From: an uncultured Verrucomicrobiota bacterium
GTDB taxonomy: Bacteria; Verrucomicrobiota; Verrucomicrobiia; Methylacidiphilales; UBA1321
DNA: 45,049 bases
Assembly: GCA_903863295.1 (NCBI GenBank)
Contig: CAIPBM010000028.1
Span: 1-45,049 of the forward strand
Reading direction: 5' to 3'
Shown here: piece after piece, positions 26,301 to 33,520 of the stretch
Numbering within the stretch: the first letter of the stretch is position 1
How the letters are laid out: each line of letters opens with the position of its first letter
The notes under the pieces: model-generated
Seen by the model: only the letters and a program-made list of their open reading frames with translations
Databases searched by the model: none
Told to the model about the DNA's origin: nothing
Position numbers and translations under genes: made by a program

Positions 26301-26575
26301 TCACCCCGACCGACTTCATCCTGTTTACCAGCACGGCCAACACGGATGTCTTTCAGGGCTTGACCGTCAATTCCGACAACATCATCACATCCGGGCTGAC
26401 CTTCACCCTTACGGGATCGTACGCTTCCAAATACGAAGTGTCCTACCTGGAACTGGTTAGCAACGGAGTCGGCGGTGTCAACATCGTGGCCGTCGTACCG
26501 GAGCCCGGCACGTGGGCGTTGATGCTCTTTGGATTAGCGGGCTTGGTGCTCATTCAGCGTTATCGGTACCGGTAA
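23360..26575 (+). CDS. PEP-CTERM protein with autotransporter-associated beta-strand repeats
   Basis: The 1071-residue secreted protein has an N-terminal signal peptide (FLVAVLFAAQFNQASA), then extended Gly/Thr/Ser/Asn-rich sequence of beta-solenoid type. Autotransporter-associated beta-strand repeat units are visible, for example GTSNTYTGSTTINGGVLEIN around residues 292-311 and GNNTYTGGTTVNAGTLVVSN around residues 859-878. A middle region (about residues 470-690) looks like immunoglobulin-type beta domains. The C-terminus is a PEP-CTERM sorting signal: VVPEPGTWALMLFGLAGLVL plus a basic RYRYR tail, recognised by an exosortase that would anchor or release the protein. No exosortase lies in this window. 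It follows the LacI gene and has its own operator-overlapped promoter. Adhesin or scaffold roles are inferred; the ligand is unknown. Confidence 0.88.
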   Translation: MNAIPTKNHRRFSYLGFLVAVLFAAQFNQASANTYSYFAATGNWSTAANWSGAIVPLSTDNFTQTTTATILIDGTSASPDAINNVTFDGGTIFIKGLANTTATTWNIAGTLTVEYVSGNNYVIRQNGAGNGMLTVNAGALDVQTGASISLGNSAGGLIINVSGATTLDGNSSSINVDNNLGTGMGGSAAFNGGITFTGSSAVFLNGGATAAQTTAATVASAAFLSSSSTTAKVTGSNTTTNGTQVGTLTINGTAGSTYTFAGILENNYTTGTGNTLAVVMAGTNTQILTGTSNTYTGSTTINGGVLEINGSLGTSFASGGSAVTVGGTGSTGTPTLAGAGNGTTTGIVYGAVTVSNGGTISPGNGSTLGTLTVGSSAFQSGSTLAINLNSGGSSELVIHGAATFAGTDNITFSGTTGATATTGVGQYTLATIGSGSNLTASDFTGTAPTYYHLTNNSGDTALYLTHEATISINTPTTAASSIISGGSTAISFTVANTAPSGSSSLSASAASGTNTSGSITGPITVAAGGTSGTETGISFTDSTTTGANQVGTFTVSDPNADNTPQTGTVSVNVYGHAAPSLSGTTLNLGNIHAGYSGTVTSSNSLTATNGSSGAYIVNLKGSATSASGVTLTSVSGVTAGSSANISATLASGQGPESFSSQTYTFADDSTLSGASSSVATQSITVSGEVYSGTSTWITNGSGSWGTTSGTGTETFGQNWGSNQGSPGLDSSFKGVDTATFGAVGGSPVASSTVYLNAAAPDLNSITFSSPLTSYTLAQQNDSVSANSITLSQGSGASLPSINVTANSSAGTQTISAPIILGANTSVNVGSNQTLILNGAISGSGSGLTYTGAGTTYVTGNNTYTGGTTVNAGTLVVSNSSGSATGTGAFNLASGATLSGTGTINASNATISGTVNVGNGGTTDVLHLTSSGTTNFTNASLTFNLDTVTLGNSSQVALGNTPTVSFGNTSLTLNLTGGNQIFTPTDFILFTSTANTDVFQGLTVNSDNIITSGLTFTLTGSYASKYEVSYLELVSNGVGGVNIVAVVPEPGTWALMLFGLAGLVLIQRYRYR

Positions 26576-26602
26576 AACTGTACCCAACTTGGTCCGGTAC
26601 CG
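26564..26602. repeat. perfect inverted repeat at the end of the PEP-CTERM gene
   Basis: CGGTACCGG (26564-26572) is repeated in reverse complement at 26594-26602, enclosing a 21-base loop that includes the stop codon. There is no following T-run, so it is not a standard intrinsic terminator. It might stabilise the mRNA end. Confidence 0.5.
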
Positions 26603-26633
26603 AGCCTTGAGTATCCCTACTTAGTCGTTCCTT

Positions 26634-26690
26634 AAAAAAAGCCGGTCTGTAGCGCAGGGTATTCGGATGGCTGGAGGTTAGGACCCCGCT
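26634..26690 (-). terminator. possible terminator of the macB operon
   Basis: Read on the minus strand, AGCGGGGT (26690-26683) can pair with ACCCTGCGCT (26660-26651, two-base bulge), and seven T residues follow at 26640-26634. The loop is long and the gap before the T-run is about 10 bases, so this is only a moderate candidate. Confidence 0.35.
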
Positions 26691-26697
26691 GGCCTTG

Positions 26698-26740
26698 GTG
26701 CCGAGTCGTATTTCTGGTGCTCCTTGCGCTGACTCGGCAC
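26698..26740. repeat. 10-bp perfect inverted repeat, intergenic hairpin
   Basis: GTGCCGAGTC (26698-26707) and GACTCGGCAC (26731-26740) form a perfect 10-bp stem with a 23-base loop. It sits between the convergent PEP-CTERM and macB genes and could limit read-through in either direction; no U-tract accompanies it. Confidence 0.55.
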
Positions 26741-26807
26741 TTTACGCGAAGCATCGGAACGAAGTTATCCCACCCTGGATTCGTTAATATCAAGATGGGC
26801 AATGTCA

Positions 26808-28793
26808 TCACTCAAAACGAAGGGCTTCGATGGGTTTGAGGGTGGAGGCTTTGCGGGCGGGCCAGAGGCCGAAGATGATTCCGATGGTGGCGGATGAGAA
26901 AACAGCGAGCAAAACTGCGAACCAGGAGATGGGCAACTCAAAACCCGTTAGGATACTCCCGATCAGCACAAGGATTCCGCCCATTAAAATCCCGCCAAGT
27001 CCTCCCATGAGACTGACGGTGACGGCCTCGATCAGGAACTGGGAAAGAATATCGCGCCGCTTGGCCCCGAGGGCCTTTCGCAGCCCAATTTCGCGGGTGC
27101 GCTCGGTGACTGAAACGAGCATGATATTCATGATCCCGACGCCTCCAACGACGAGCGAGATGGCGGCGACTCCCGCGAGCAAAGCTCCGAGCATGCTAAT
27201 GATCTTCAGCAAGGTTTGCTGCATTGAGGCGAAACTACTGATCTTATAGGCAGCCCCCTGTGACGGGGCGACCGGATACTCCTCTGCGAGTGCTTTTCCC
27301 ACTGCGGCTATCGCAGTGTCCACTTTATCAGCGCTGACTGCCTGAAGGTCGATCGAATCGACATAGTTGGTGCCCGCCAACCGGTGCATGACTGTTCCCA
27401 AGGGAGCCAAAATAATGTCGTCATCATCGCGGGGACCGCTGGAGCCTTTCGATTTCAGCACGCCAATGACCTGGAAGATCACGCGGTTGATTTTGATGTT
27501 TTCGCCCACGGGATTTTGGGTGCCGAAAAGCGCCTTGACCACGGTCATGCCCAGGAGGGCGACACGGTTGCGTTCCCGGTCGTCGCTTTCATCGAAGGCA
27601 TGCCCCACCAGGATGTCCTGCGAATGGACGGCGAGGTATTCAGGCGTCGTTCCGGTGACCTCGGTATTGGCGTTCTTGTCCTCATAGACGACCTGGACCC
27701 GTTTGCGCACGACTGGGGCGGCTCCGGCTATTTCCGGCACCTGCTCCTTGAGGTTTGCAGCGTCCGTTCGTTTGAGCCGACTGACCGTGCCAGCCTCAAG
27801 CTTGACGCCGTTGACCGTACGAGGCGCCGGTTGAACGAAGAGCAGATTGGAACCCATCGTGGAGATTTGCTTGGCGATGGCGTTCTTGGCTCCGGAAGCC
27901 AAGGCCAGGGCCATCATCACGGAGGCGACACCGATGATGATACCGAGGGTGGAGAGCCCGGATCGAAGTTTATTGCGAAGAAGGGAGCGGACGGCTTGTT
28001 CAAAGTAGGTATGAATATCGACCACGGTCACGGAGATAAATTTTCGCCACGGGGTGAGTGTGGCCGGAACTGCAACTAAACTGGTGCGCAACGTGCGGTG
28101 GATGGGGGCGTCCGTAAGTGGCTTGGGAACTTTCTCGTCAGAGAATACCTTGCCGTCTCGCATGCGAATAATGCGCTGGGCATGCTGGGCCACGTCGGGC
28201 TCATGCGTGACGAGGATGATCGTGATGCCCCGTTCGTTGAGCTGATTGAGCAGGGCGAGAATTTCCTCGCCGCTGGCGGTGTCGAGATTGCCGGTGGGCT
28301 CATCCGCCAAAATGATGGCAGGGTTGTTGATTAACGAGCGGGCAATGGCCACGCGCTGTTGCTGGCCGCCGGAAAGTTCATTGGGACGATGATGCAGACG
28401 TCCGCCCAGGCCCACCTGGGTGAGCAGTTCCTCTGCCGAAACGGGTTGAGTGCCGCCCGTGGCATAAAGGAGTGGAAGCCGCACGTTATCAAGCGCGCTG
28501 GTTCGCGTCAGGAGGTTAAATTGCTGGAAGACATAGCCGATGGTGCGACTTCTCTCCCCGGCCAGTTCGTCTTCGCTCAGTCCCGAAACCTCCTTGCCGC
28601 AAAGTTGGTAGGAGCCGCTATCGGGGACATCCAGCAGGCCCAACATCTGCATCAAAGTCGATTTACCGGAACCCGATGGTCCCATGATGGCAACGAATTC
28701 ACCCTCCTTGATTTCCAGGGAAACGTCGCGCAGGGCGTGGATATCCACCTCGCCCATGCGGTAGGTCTTGCAGACCTTTTCAATTTTGATCAT
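26808..28793 (-). CDS. macB: MacB-type ABC transporter (ATPase-permease fusion)
   Basis: The 661-residue protein combines an N-terminal ABC ATPase with a C-terminal MacB/FtsX permease. The ATPase has Walker [10 protein letters not shown] at residues 38-46, Q-loop region VFQQFNLL, signature LSGGQQQR, Walker [13 protein letters not shown] and an H-loop THEP. The permease has one membrane helix before a large periplasmic domain (starting near the [20 protein letters not shown] block) and three helices at the C-terminus, including the [13 protein letters not shown] and GLWPARKAS segments. With a MacA-type adaptor and TolC it drives export of macrolides, peptides or lipid-like compounds by mechanotransmission. 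The start overlaps the adaptor gene stop (ATGA). It is the last gene of the sigma-factor-led operon. Confidence 0.93.
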   Translation of the reverse strand: MIKIEKVCKTYRMGEVDIHALRDVSLEIKEGEFVAIMGPSGSGKSTLMQMLGLLDVPDSGSYQLCGKEVSGLSEDELAGERSRTIGYVFQQFNLLTRTSALDNVRLPLLYATGGTQPVSAEELLTQVGLGGRLHHRPNELSGGQQQRVAIARSLINNPAIILADEPTGNLDTASGEEILALLNQLNERGITIILVTHEPDVAQHAQRIIRMRDGKVFSDEKVPKPLTDAPIHRTLRTSLVAVPATLTPWRKFISVTVVDIHTYFEQAVRSLLRNKLRSGLSTLGIIIGVASVMMALALASGAKNAIAKQISTMGSNLLFVQPAPRTVNGVKLEAGTVSRLKRTDAANLKEQVPEIAGAAPVVRKRVQVVYEDKNANTEVTGTTPEYLAVHSQDILVGHAFDESDDRERNRVALLGMTVVKALFGTQNPVGENIKINRVIFQVIGVLKSKGSSGPRDDDDIILAPLGTVMHRLAGTNYVDSIDLQAVSADKVDTAIAAVGKALAEEYPVAPSQGAAYKISSFASMQQTLLKIISMLGALLAGVAAISLVVGGVGIMNIMLVSVTERTREIGLRKALGAKRRDILSQFLIEAVTVSLMGGLGGILMGGILVLIGSILTGFELPISWFAVLLAVFSSATIGIIFGLWPARKASTLKPIEALRFE

Positions 28794-29764
28794 TGCCCTC
28801 CGCCCGGAGGAGGGCCCGAATCTTTCGGTGGCGTCGGCAGCAACCCGCCGGACGTCGTGGACGTCAGATTCGCCTTCTCCACGAGAACTGTATCGTTGTC
28901 CTTAAGCCCGGAAACGATTTCGACCAGCTTGCCGTCAGTTATACCAAGAGTTACGGGTTGGGTTCGCGACGAACTGCCCGAACTGTCAGTCGCCAGAAGA
29001 ACCGTGTTTTGATCGCCCTGATGAGTAACGGCAAGTGCGGGCACGAGAAGCGCATTATCACGCTCAGCGATAACGAAGGTCAGGCTGGCAGTCATGCCAC
29101 TGCGCATAAAATCGGGCACCTGGTCAGGCAGGATATCGACCTCGTAGGTGGTGACGTTGTTGACCGTCGTGGAACTGAAGGCGATTCGTTCGACCCGACC
29201 CGTGAAAGGTTGGGAACTGTAGGCATCCAGCTCCATGTCGACCTTTTGCTTCAAAGCTATTTTCGCCAAGTCGGTTTCGTCCAATGAGGCCGCGACGATC
29301 AGATGATCGGAGAGAGTGAAAACGGTGTCAGCAGCCGTGACCACCTGTCCCGGGACGACACTTTTGCCGATGATGGTTCCATCGAGAGGTGCGACCAAAG
29401 CGGCGGCCTTGTAAAAATCCTCCCATTTCTTCAATTCCTTATCGCCCTTGGTGCGGGCCACATCCAGCAAGGCGGCTCTTTCCGACGAGCTCATCCAGGC
29501 CAGAACTTGGCCTTTCTTTACCTTGTCACCAATGGCAACGAGCACTTCTTCCGCCCGCCCATCGATGGGAGGTTTGATGGCGAGTTGATTTTCGGGCTGG
29601 ACAGTTCCGGTCGCCAGAACCGCCTTGCTGATATGTCCCCGCTTAACGGCAATAGCTTCGTATGTCTTGGCCTCAACCTGGGAGCTTGCTTCCCGGTGCC
29701 AAAACCAAAGGCCGACCAAGAAGACCAATCCCAATAGTATGCCAGATTTCCAGTTAAGTTTCAC
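28790..29764 (-). CDS. macA: MacA-like periplasmic adaptor (HlyD/RND family), short hairpin
   Basis: The 324-residue membrane-fusion protein has an N-terminal anchor (GILLGLVFLVGLWFWH). Its lipoyl halves are split around a hairpin: RAEEVLVAIGDKVKKGQVLA and LVAPLDGTIIGKSVVPGQVV. A beta-barrel and membrane-proximal domain follow, and the C-terminus is Pro/Gly-rich. The segment between the lipoyl halves is only about 30 residues, much shorter than the long alpha-helical hairpin by which Escherichia coli MacA reaches TolC. The GTG start at 29764 was chosen because GGGAG lies at good spacing and the GTGA overlap with the TolC-family gene is typical of this operon. It bridges MacB and an outer membrane channel. 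Confidence 0.88.
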   Translation of the reverse strand: MKLNWKSGILLGLVFLVGLWFWHREASSQVEAKTYEAIAVKRGHISKAVLATGTVQPENQLAIKPPIDGRAEEVLVAIGDKVKKGQVLAWMSSSERAALLDVARTKGDKELKKWEDFYKAAALVAPLDGTIIGKSVVPGQVVTAADTVFTLSDHLIVAASLDETDLAKIALKQKVDMELDAYSSQPFTGRVERIAFSSTTVNNVTTYEVDILPDQVPDFMRSGMTASLTFVIAERDNALLVPALAVTHQGDQNTVLLATDSSGSSSRTQPVTLGITDGKLVEIVSGLKDNDTVLVEKANLTSTTSGGLLPTPPKDSGPPPGGGQ

Positions 29765-31086
29765 GGAATCACTCCCTTTCCCTGTGCGTATTCCCAATTG
29801 GCCTCTGCGATGACCGCATCGCGGCGGCTGAGGAGTTCTTGTTTTTCCGCGTTGACCAAATCGTTCTCGATCAAATTGAAATCCGTGAAAGAAATCAATC
29901 CGTTGCTGTACTGGCCTGTGCCAATCTCCGAGCGTACTTTCTGGGCCGCAACGGTCGATTGGTTGACTGTGACTGCCTCAATATCGCTAACCAGCGTGGA
30001 GTGATCTTGAACCAAGGTGTAGACAGACGAATCATCACTGCTCTGCACATTTGCCAAAGCCTGTCGAAATGAGGCATCCGCCGACTTTACATCGAAGTAA
30101 GTTTTGCCTCCGTCAAAGAGTGGTAGCGAAACGCTGACGTCAGCGCTCCAGCCGTTCGATTTCGGGAAAAACGAGTTGTCCTGTCTTTGCACCGATAAGC
30201 TGCTGCTGACGGTGGGTTGCCAGCCAGCGCGGGCAATGGTGATTCCGGCCTTTGCGGACTCGGCGTTTTTGACCTCCTCGAAGTGGGTTGGCGTCTGGAT
30301 GGCCAGTTTGTCGAAATCGGGAGCATCAGCCGGCGTTTGCGTCACCAACTGACCGATGGCAGTAACCGGCCTCTTCAAACGCACGCCCATCACCTCCGCC
30401 AATTGATGCTGGGAGACGGTGACGTTGCGCTGGGCGTCGTGAAAATCGTGTACGGCCTGCTGATAATCAGACTGACTGAGCATCCAGGATCCTTTATTTT
30501 CCCGACCGCCCTCATATTTGAGGCGAATCAAGTCGGCATCGAAGCTGCGGCGCTGGACGATCTGTTCCGTCAGAGTGACCAGTTCCTGCGCGTAGAGCAG
30601 CTGGGCAAACGCGCTTTTGAGGTCATAGCTGACTAATGTCTTTTCCACCATCTGGGCCGCTACCTGGGCGCGGTAGTTGGCCCCGGCCTGGGCGACGTTA
30701 CCGGGCGTAAGTCCGCCGTCGTAAAGGGTCTGGCTTACGGTCAGGCTGGCACTGTATTGATGTAGGGTGTTGAGGTTGGACGATCCTTCGCCAAAAGACC
30801 CTACATACGTTGTCCCACTGGTGCTGCTAAAAGCTGTATTCTGCCCGCTGGTGTTATACGTTCCAGATGCATTCGCCGTGATTTGCGGATAGTAAGAACT
30901 ATAGCTTCCACCGTACTTGGCTTCGTAACTGCGGACCGATTCATGAGAGGCCACGAGCGCAGGATTGTTTAATGTGGCCGTTTTCACACACTGTTCCCAA
31001 CTCATCGAATCGGCCGGAGTCTCCTGCGCGTGGGCGAGAGGAATCAGGCTAAAACCCACGAGCAATAAAATTAGAAATGATCTCAT
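29761..31086 (-). CDS. TolC family outer membrane efflux protein
   Basis: The 441-residue product has a signal peptide (MRSFLILLLVGFSLIPLAHA, processed before QE). It has the two-fold repeated structure of TolC-like channels: a first half opening with WEQCVKTATLNNPALVASHE and LTVSQTLYDGG, and a second with VSLPLFDGGKTYFDVKSADA, each ahead of long helices. Such trimers form the outer-membrane duct of tripartite exporters. The ATG at 31086 places the signal peptide at the N-terminus; an upstream in-frame start adds an unconvincing leader. It overlaps the MacA-like gene by 4 bases and follows the Spy/CpxP-like gene by 37 bases, completing a dedicated MacAB-TolC set in one operon. Confidence 0.9.
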   Translation of the reverse strand: MRSFLILLLVGFSLIPLAHAQETPADSMSWEQCVKTATLNNPALVASHESVRSYEAKYGGSYSSYYPQITANASGTYNTSGQNTAFSSTSGTTYVGSFGEGSSNLNTLHQYSASLTVSQTLYDGGLTPGNVAQAGANYRAQVAAQMVEKTLVSYDLKSAFAQLLYAQELVTLTEQIVQRRSFDADLIRLKYEGGRENKGSWMLSQSDYQQAVHDFHDAQRNVTVSQHQLAEVMGVRLKRPVTAIGQLVTQTPADAPDFDKLAIQTPTHFEEVKNAESAKAGITIARAGWQPTVSSSLSVQRQDNSFFPKSNGWSADVSVSLPLFDGGKTYFDVKSADASFRQALANVQSSDDSSVYTLVQDHSTLVSDIEAVTVNQSTVAAQKVRSEIGTGQYSNGLISFTDFNLIENDLVNAEKQELLSRRDAVIAEANWEYAQGKGVIP

Positions 31087-31123
31087 CGCGAAACTAACGC
31101 AAAAGAGGCGGGAAGGTGGACGA

Positions 31124-31534
31124 CTAGCGGGGAGGCTGCGAGGGTGGACCAAAGGGTGAACCGTACTTTTTGAAATCACGTTCCCTTTGCTGACGGAGTT
31201 CATCCAGTGCAGGCTTTTGTTCCGGCGTTAAAATTTCCGCGATCCGGCTGTCGATGCCATCGGCCACTTGTTGGAGTTGGGTTATCGATTGCTGGCGTGA
31301 AGCCTCCACTTTTTCGGCAAAATCGGCGGCAATCGGTTTGAGTTTCTCCTGTTGGTCTGGTGTCAGGTTCAATCGCTTCCCAAGAAAAGACTCAAAATCA
31401 TTCTGCATTGCCTCGGGTGCTGGAGGCGGCGACATGAAGAAGGGACGGTAAAAGGTGGCCAGACCCCAGCCGGAGAAAATTCCGAGCACAAATATGCCGA
31501 GAAAGGCGAAAAGCAGTTTCGTTTTAGGATTCAT
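31124..31534 (-). CDS. Spy/CpxP-like periplasmic stress protein
   Basis: The 136-residue product has an N-terminal signal-anchor (LLFAFLGIFVLGIFSGWGLA) and a helical domain rich in Gln, Glu, Lys and Arg. It contains LNLTPDQQEKLKPI and, later, AEILTPEQKPALDEL, two copies of the L-T-P-x-Q motif that defines Spy/CpxP/heavy-metal-sensor (CnrR/ZraP-like) proteins. These proteins act in the periplasm as chaperones or as sensors that modulate an envelope regulator. The C-terminus is Pro-rich. It starts 2 bases after the putative anti-sigma stop, so it may be part of the signal-sensing arm of the sigma system rather than an independent chaperone. Confidence 0.82.
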   Translation of the reverse strand: MNPKTKLLFAFLGIFVLGIFSGWGLATFYRPFFMSPPPAPEAMQNDFESFLGKRLNLTPDQQEKLKPIAADFAEKVEASRQQSITQLQQVADGIDSRIAEILTPEQKPALDELRQQRERDFKKYGSPFGPPSQPPR

Positions 31535-31536
31535 AA

Positions 31537-31824
31537 TCAGGGTTGCTCCAGTTGAGCCAGGGAATTGGCGAGGTTGATCGTTTCGTGATAAGGGTTTTTG
31601 ACCTGCATAAGCGGCAACGCCACACAGATGGCCATGACGACAGTTGCCGCGGCAAAAATCCGCAAGGTGAGAAAACCATCCAGGCAATTCCAGATGGACT
31701 CCTGTTTTTCACGGAGGATGGCGATCATTCGCTGCTGGAGCTGGAAAGAAGGCGGGGGTGTCGGTGGAGTGGCATTCAGCGCCGCCTCCAATATTCGGTT
31801 CAGTCGGTGTTCAGTTGAATTCAT
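31537..31824 (-). CDS. putative single-pass anti-sigma factor
   Basis: The 95-residue protein has a cytoplasmic-looking N-terminal segment of about 50 residues with helical character, a single membrane helix (IFAAATVVMAICVALPLM, near residues 56-73) and a short periplasmic tail. No HxxxCxxC zinc motif of the ZAS class is present. Its role is proposed from position: the ATG overlaps the sigma factor stop (ATGA), and small membrane proteins directly after ECF sigma genes commonly hold the sigma factor inactive. No direct sequence match to a known anti-sigma family was recognised. Confidence 0.6.
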   Translation of the reverse strand: MNSTEHRLNRILEAALNATPPTPPPSFQLQQRMIAILREKQESIWNCLDGFLTLRIFAAATVVMAICVALPLMQVKNPYHETINLANSLAQLEQP

Positions 31825-32417
31825 CGGTCGATTCCTTTTAGTAAATGTGTGTGACGGTCTCGCATCTTCGCCTTGGCACGGCTGACGCGTGTGGCCACCA
31901 CCTCCGGGCTCAAGTTGGTGGCGCTACCAGCTTCCTCGGCCGTAAAACCCTCCAGATAAAGAAGGCGGACCAAAATCCGGTCGATGGGCTGAAGACAGGC
32001 CACCAGCTGTTGCACCAAATCCCGAGCTGCGAAACCAAGCGAAGCGTCCAGTCCCTCCTCCGAGGTCGCCAGGTTTTCCACGATCCGGGCCTCTTCTTCG
32101 CCCAAGTCCGCCAAACGAACTTCCGGACGGCGCTTTTCATAACGAACAAGGTCTAGGCAGGTATTAACGGCGATCCGTGACACCCAATGTTTAAAGGGAA
32201 CACGGCCTGCAAACTGATCGAGATTACTAAACACCTTGGCCATGATCGTCTGGACCAAATCGGCCTCTTCTCCCCTGCGCGAGAGGTTGGACCGGGCAAT
32301 TTTATAAACCAGCGGATGCATATGAGCGATGAGGGCATGGATCGCCCCCTCGTCCCGCTGGCGCACCCGCTCCAGACAGGCCGACACTTCTGAGTCGGTC
32401 ATTTCAGGACAATCCAA
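31821..32417 (-). CDS. ECF-type RNA polymerase sigma factor
   Basis: About 198 residues with the two sigma regions of the ECF group. Region 2 contains ARSNLSRRGEEADLVQTIMA and FKHWVSRIAVNTCLDLVRYE. Region 4 contains LQPIDRILVRLLYLEGFTAE and a helix-turn-helix ending LSPEVVATRVSRAKAKM. It directs RNA polymerase to a specific promoter set, often including its own operon. The TTG at 32417 is suggested by AAGGAG exactly 5 bases upstream; the ATG at 32402 is the alternative and has no such site. The operon continues through anti-sigma, Spy/CpxP-like and MacAB-TolC genes, so an envelope-stress signal controlling export is the likely theme. Confidence 0.88.
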   Translation of the reverse strand: MDCPEMTDSEVSACLERVRQRDEGAIHALIAHMHPLVYKIARSNLSRRGEEADLVQTIMAKVFSNLDQFAGRVPFKHWVSRIAVNTCLDLVRYEKRRPEVRLADLGEEEARIVENLATSEEGLDASLGFAARDLVQQLVACLQPIDRILVRLLYLEGFTAEEAGSATNLSPEVVATRVSRAKAKMRDRHTHLLKGIDR

Positions 32418-32423
32418 TAGCAC

Positions 32424-32747
32424 TCCTTCTTATAGAGACTCCCGCAGCGCCATGTTTCTTACAGAAAAGTTTCCGCACCGATTATCCATAAAGCACGCTC
32501 AAAAAAACTTGTCAGAAACGGAACGCAAATGACGTCTCCCTCTTTAAAGGCAACCCATGACAACACTTTGGCATCTATCCGCCCTCTGCTGCATCCCCAT
32601 TTCCAATCCCGGCGCGCGACTTCGAGAACAGGAGATATTTCGTAAAGTGGCGGCGGACCAAGCCAACTTCGCCGAAAGTTCGAATAATCAAGCCAAGGGG
32701 AGATGGGGTAACGGCTCCCCCTCCAAAACCAAAAAGGCCCCAATTCG
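32424..32747. other. divergent intergenic region
   Basis: These 324 bases separate the sigma factor and response regulator genes, which point away from each other, so promoters for both should be here. No convincing -35/-10 pair, LacI-type palindrome or RNA gene was found. Short open frames on both strands lack recognisable domains and are not called. Confidence 0.5.
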
Positions 32748-33128
32748 ATGATTAACCCGCTTCTCAAGCGCATTCTTTGCGTCGAAGATGATTCGCAATT
32801 ACGTTCTATCCTGGTCGCCTGCCTTTCATGGCGCGGTTTTGAGGTTATAACCGCAGGTGACCACACCGAAGCGCTGGCCCAGTTTTCCGCGAATCAAGGT
32901 CATTTCCAGTGCGTGATCACGGACCACCATCTTCCTAACGCCCGGGGATTCGAGGTAATCGACTCGTTGCGGGAGGCGAACTACCAAGGCCCTGTCATTC
33001 TCATATCCGGCGGGATCAAAGATTTTGAACTGTCCGAATACTATAAACGAAACATCGTCGCCTACCTCAAAAAGCCTTTTGGTCTTTCGGCTTTGCTCGA
33101 TTTGGTTTCTAAGGTAGCCAGGGTCTGA
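32748..33128 (+). CDS. stand-alone response regulator receiver domain
   Basis: The 126-residue protein is a single CheY-like receiver with no output domain. Acidic pocket residues are in CVEDD (Asp14, Asp15), the phosphoacceptor is Asp59 in ITDHHLP, the switch Ser is Ser87 in LISGG, and the conserved Lys is Lys109 in LKKPF. Such proteins pass phosphoryl groups in phosphorelays or act by protein-protein contact. No histidine kinase is encoded nearby, so its partner is unknown. It is divergent from the ECF sigma operon, which may or may not be functionally linked. Confidence 0.9.
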   Translation: MINPLLKRILCVEDDSQLRSILVACLSWRGFEVITAGDHTEALAQFSANQGHFQCVITDHHLPNARGFEVIDSLREANYQGPVILISGGIKDFELSEYYKRNIVAYLKKPFGLSALLDLVSKVARV

Positions 33129-33175
33129 TTATTCGGCAACTTGGCACCGGGCAAACGGCTGGAGTAAGCATTCTG

Positions 33176-33206
33176 GCGGGGGCAAGTCCCTCCATCGGCG
33201 GTCTCC
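33176..33206 (+). repeat. degraded copy of the tRNA-Leu 3' end
   Basis: The segment aligns with about 3005-3034, the 3' end of tRNA-Leu and its first flanking bases. It shares the run CAAGTCCCTCCA plus flanking GGGGG, CGGC and TCTCC, with a small deletion in the T-loop and several substitutions. The T-loop is too short to be functional. It could be an old attachment-site remnant or chance. Confidence 0.4.
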
Positions 33207-33486
33207 CTGAGATTGCGTTTTTTGAGGGGGAGCTGCCAATCTCTCGTGTCATCTCCAAGCTTTAGTTTCGGATGGGCAGGACAGGTTAGGCCGGCGTGAA
33301 TAACATCCCTTTGGCCGCGCCCCTTCCCCGTGCTACTTAATCACTTGACGGAATGAAAAGATGGAATTATCTTGAATAATCTGATTAATGCCTGAATAGA
33401 CGACCATAAAATTCATTCGGCGCTTAAATTTTAATTTGAGCGATTATGCTGAGGCTGGCTCAATGCCCCCAAGTCGATGTTTTTGA

Positions 33487-33513
33487 GTGAATCGTCCTCC
33501 AGCCACGATTCAC
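33487..33513. repeat. inverted repeat just upstream of the GH31 gene
   Basis: GTGAATCGT (33487-33495) and ACGATTCAC (33505-33513) form a perfect 9-bp inverted repeat with a 9-base spacer, ending 7 bases before the GH31 start codon. It could be an operator for a different regulator or an RNA hairpin masking the translation start. Confidence 0.5.
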
Positions 33514-33520
33514 ACTATTT

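Larger units (their letters stand above)
33129..33520. other. intergenic region upstream of the GH31-GH2 cluster
   Basis: These 392 bases carry no supported gene. They contain a tRNA-Leu-like 3' fragment at 33176-33206, an AT-rich stretch around 33355-33450 that may hold the promoter of the downstream glycosidase genes, and an inverted repeat at 33487-33513. No good LacI-type site of the 7.8-23.3 kb kind was found, although TGATGAAACG at the GH31 start resembles one half-site. Confidence 0.5.

Noticed and set aside
32459..32866. Minus-strand frame overlapping the response regulator start, and a plus-strand frame at 32557-32751
   Set aside because: Neither has a domain or ribosome binding site, and both lie in the divergent promoter region.
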